This document shows, piece by piece, positions 6,046-6,883 of a DNA stretch of 6,883 bases. Location: positions 1 to 6,883 of the forward strand of contig CALAQT010000160.1 in NCBI GenBank assembly GCA_937888775.1, written 5' to 3'. The stretch comes from an uncultured Actinomycetes bacterium (GTDB lineage Bacteria; Actinomycetota; Thermoleophilia; Solirubrobacterales; Solirubrobacteraceae). The notes under the pieces are model-generated. The model made no database searches, was not told the origin of the DNA, and saw only the letters and a list, made by a program, of their open reading frames with translations. How positions within the stretch are numbered: position 1 is the first letter of the stretch; each line of letters begins with the position of its first letter. The translations under genes and the position numbers were made by a program.

Positions 6046-6617
6046 GCTCGCGAACTGCCCCTGAGGAGCGCTACGCGATCACGGAGCCCCGAGTGGTCAA
6101 TGCCGGCGGCGAGGCGCTGTGGTTTCTCGGCACGCTCGCCCGGATGAAGCTTGTCGGCGAGCAGACCGCGGGACGCTTCGGCCTCTGGGAAGGGGTGCTT
6201 CCACACGGTGCGGCGCCCCCGCTCCATTCTCACCCCCAGGACGAGACGTTCTACGTGCTCGAAGGAGAAATCACTGCCTGGCTTGTCGAGCCCGAACTCG
6301 CCGCCGGCGCGCAGGCAGATCCTCCCGCCTGGGTCAAGACTCGCGGCCGCAGGTGCGGCGTCGGCGCAGCGGTGTTCGCGCCTGGCGGAACCCCGCACAC
6401 GTTTCGCGTCGAGACGGACACGGCGCGGATGCTGGTTCTCTCAACGCCCGCCGGGATCGAGGACATGGTCAGGGCGCTCACCGAGCCCGCGAAATGGGCA
6501 TGGCTGCAACCACCGCCCGACGGCCCACGCGTCGCCGCCGACAGGGTGTCAACCGTGGAGCGTGAAACCGGCATGGTCCGGCACGGCCCGCCGCCGCCAC
6601 CACCGCAACGTGCGTAG
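6042..6617 (+). CDS. Cupin-domain protein (third of three), quercetinase-like monocupin
   Basis: A 191-residue protein with a textbook cupin signature. Motif 1 is G56-x5-H62-x-H64-x3-E68-x6-G75 (GAAPPLHSHPQDETFYVLEG). Motif 2 is G108-x5-P114-x-G116-x2-H119 (GAAVFAPGGTPH). His62, His64, Glu68 and His119 form a complete four-ligand site for a divalent metal, so an oxygenase or isomerase type activity is plausible. Length and layout resemble bacterial monocupin quercetin 2,3-dioxygenases of about 190 residues, but those motifs are shared across many cupins and the substrate is not readable. About 30 residues lie between the two motifs, including a Pro/Ala loop. The C-terminus ends in a run of six prolines (PPPPPPQRA), probably disordered. 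The start codon overlaps the previous stop (ATGA), giving translational coupling. It is the last gene of the cupin set and converges on a minus-strand WD40 fragment only 6 nt away. Confidence 0.92.
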   Translation: MSSRTAPEERYAITEPRVVNAGGEALWFLGTLARMKLVGEQTAGRFGLWEGVLPHGAAPPLHSHPQDETFYVLEGEITAWLVEPELAAGAQADPPAWVKTRGRRCGVGAAVFAPGGTPHTFRVETDTARMLVLSTPAGIEDMVRALTEPAKWAWLQPPPDGPRVAADRVSTVERETGMVRHGPPPPPPQRA

Positions 6618-6623
6618 GCCGCA

Positions 6624-6883
6624 TCACGCGCAATCCCGGCCACAGCACGCCGCTGTGTGCGCCTGCCGGGCGGCGGATGCCGGGTTGCCGCTCTCAACCG
6701 CGCGGGCAGTGTCCGCCTCCGGGAAGGGCCCGCCACTGGGCTCGTGGCCGGTGAAGGTGGCGGTCTCGGTGCCGGTCGCGAGGTCCCAGACCTTCAGCGT
6801 GCCATCCCAACTGGTGGAGACGACTAGGCGGAAGTTTTTGAGGGTTTGAGGCCCGATCTCCAGTGTTTGTGGGGGTCGGGCCT
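6624..6883 (-). CDS. WD40-repeat protein, 3' fragment (partial, possibly truncated)
   Basis: Reading the minus strand from the window edge, the open frame contains FRLVVSTSWDGTLKVWDLAT followed by TETATFTGHE. This is the end of one WD40 propeller blade, the linker and the start of the next. Bacterial WD40 repeats of this type usually sit in large STAND ATPase or kinase proteins as protein-interaction platforms. Two things are odd. Downstream of GHE the expected next blade does not appear; instead there are about 36 Ala/Gly/Pro-rich residues to a TGA at 6624. Upstream, the usual repeat start (ending in something like PDGR) is replaced by TLEIGPQTLKNF, encoded by more AT-rich sequence with an inverted repeat. 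This could be a remnant cut at both ends or the true C-terminus of a gene beyond the window. WD40 identity is good; gene status is uncertain. Confidence 0.55.
   Translation of the reverse strand, partial: ARPPQTLEIGPQTLKNFRLVVSTSWDGTLKVWDLATGTETATFTGHEPSGGPFPEADTARAVESGNPASAARQAHTAACCGRDCA
6849..6883. repeat. Perfect 8-bp inverted repeat at the window edge
   Basis: AGGCCCGA (6849-6856) and TCGGGCCT (6876-6883) are exact reverse complements separated by 19 nt. The arms reach the last base of the window, so the repeat could be longer outside. It coincides with the point where WD40 similarity fails and local base composition becomes more AT-rich. It might be the hairpin end of a mobile element or a rearrangement junction. 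No T-run is placed to make it a terminator in either direction. Confidence 0.4.

Noticed and set aside
6151..6849. 232-codon plus-strand ORF overlapping the third cupin and the WD40 fragment
   Set aside because: Arg/Ser/Pro-rich shadow frame; the cupin frame carries a perfect conserved signature over the same DNA.

Overview
The window is GC-rich (about two-thirds G+C by eye). Codons in the convincing genes end mostly in G or C. A very large ATPase-LuxR regulator, small cupin genes and GTG starts all point to an actinobacterium. A soil lineage such as Thermoleophilia/Solirubrobacterales is a guess from general resemblance; no marker gene in the window fixes the taxon.

Layout. (1) Positions 1-133 hold no gene. 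(2) Positions 134-1504, minus strand: a complete NADP-type glutamate dehydrogenase (gdhA). (3) Positions 1509-2288, minus strand, just upstream of gdhA: a stretch where protein-like sequence jumps between frames. I read it as two small, indel-damaged genes. The last intact piece is a 58-codon, two-membrane-segment ORF that stops 4 nt before the gdhA start codon. (4) Positions 2289-2549: an intergenic region separating the minus-strand block from the plus-strand block. It should contain the divergent promoters and has one clean 7-bp hairpin. (5) Positions 2550-5162, plus strand: an 870-residue LuxR-family regulator of the large ATP-binding (LAL) type. (6) Positions 5163-5229: a short leader with two overlapping, mutually exclusive inverted repeats, one of which covers part of the ribosome binding site of the next gene. 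(7) Positions 5230-6617, plus strand: three consecutive single-domain cupin genes of different subfamilies. The second and third overlap by four bases. (8) Positions 6624-6883, minus strand: the 3' end of a WD40-repeat protein, convergent with the cupins and running off the window edge through a perfect 8-bp inverted repeat.

How it may work together. gdhA is core nitrogen assimilation: ammonium plus 2-oxoglutarate to glutamate. It appears to have been the last gene of a small minus-strand operon whose upstream members are decayed or mis-sequenced. The LAL regulator and the three cupins share a strand with only 67 nt between regulator and first cupin, so they look like one regulatory and metabolic cassette. 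The regulator probably senses a ligand and switches on, or is co-transcribed with, the cupins. The third cupin carries a perfect metal-binding cupin signature and is similar in size and layout to bacterial monocupin quercetinases. The real substrate cannot be read from sequence. The regulator-cupin cassette with its leader structure is the best candidate here for something undescribed. No tRNA, rRNA, CRISPR array or complete mobile element was found.
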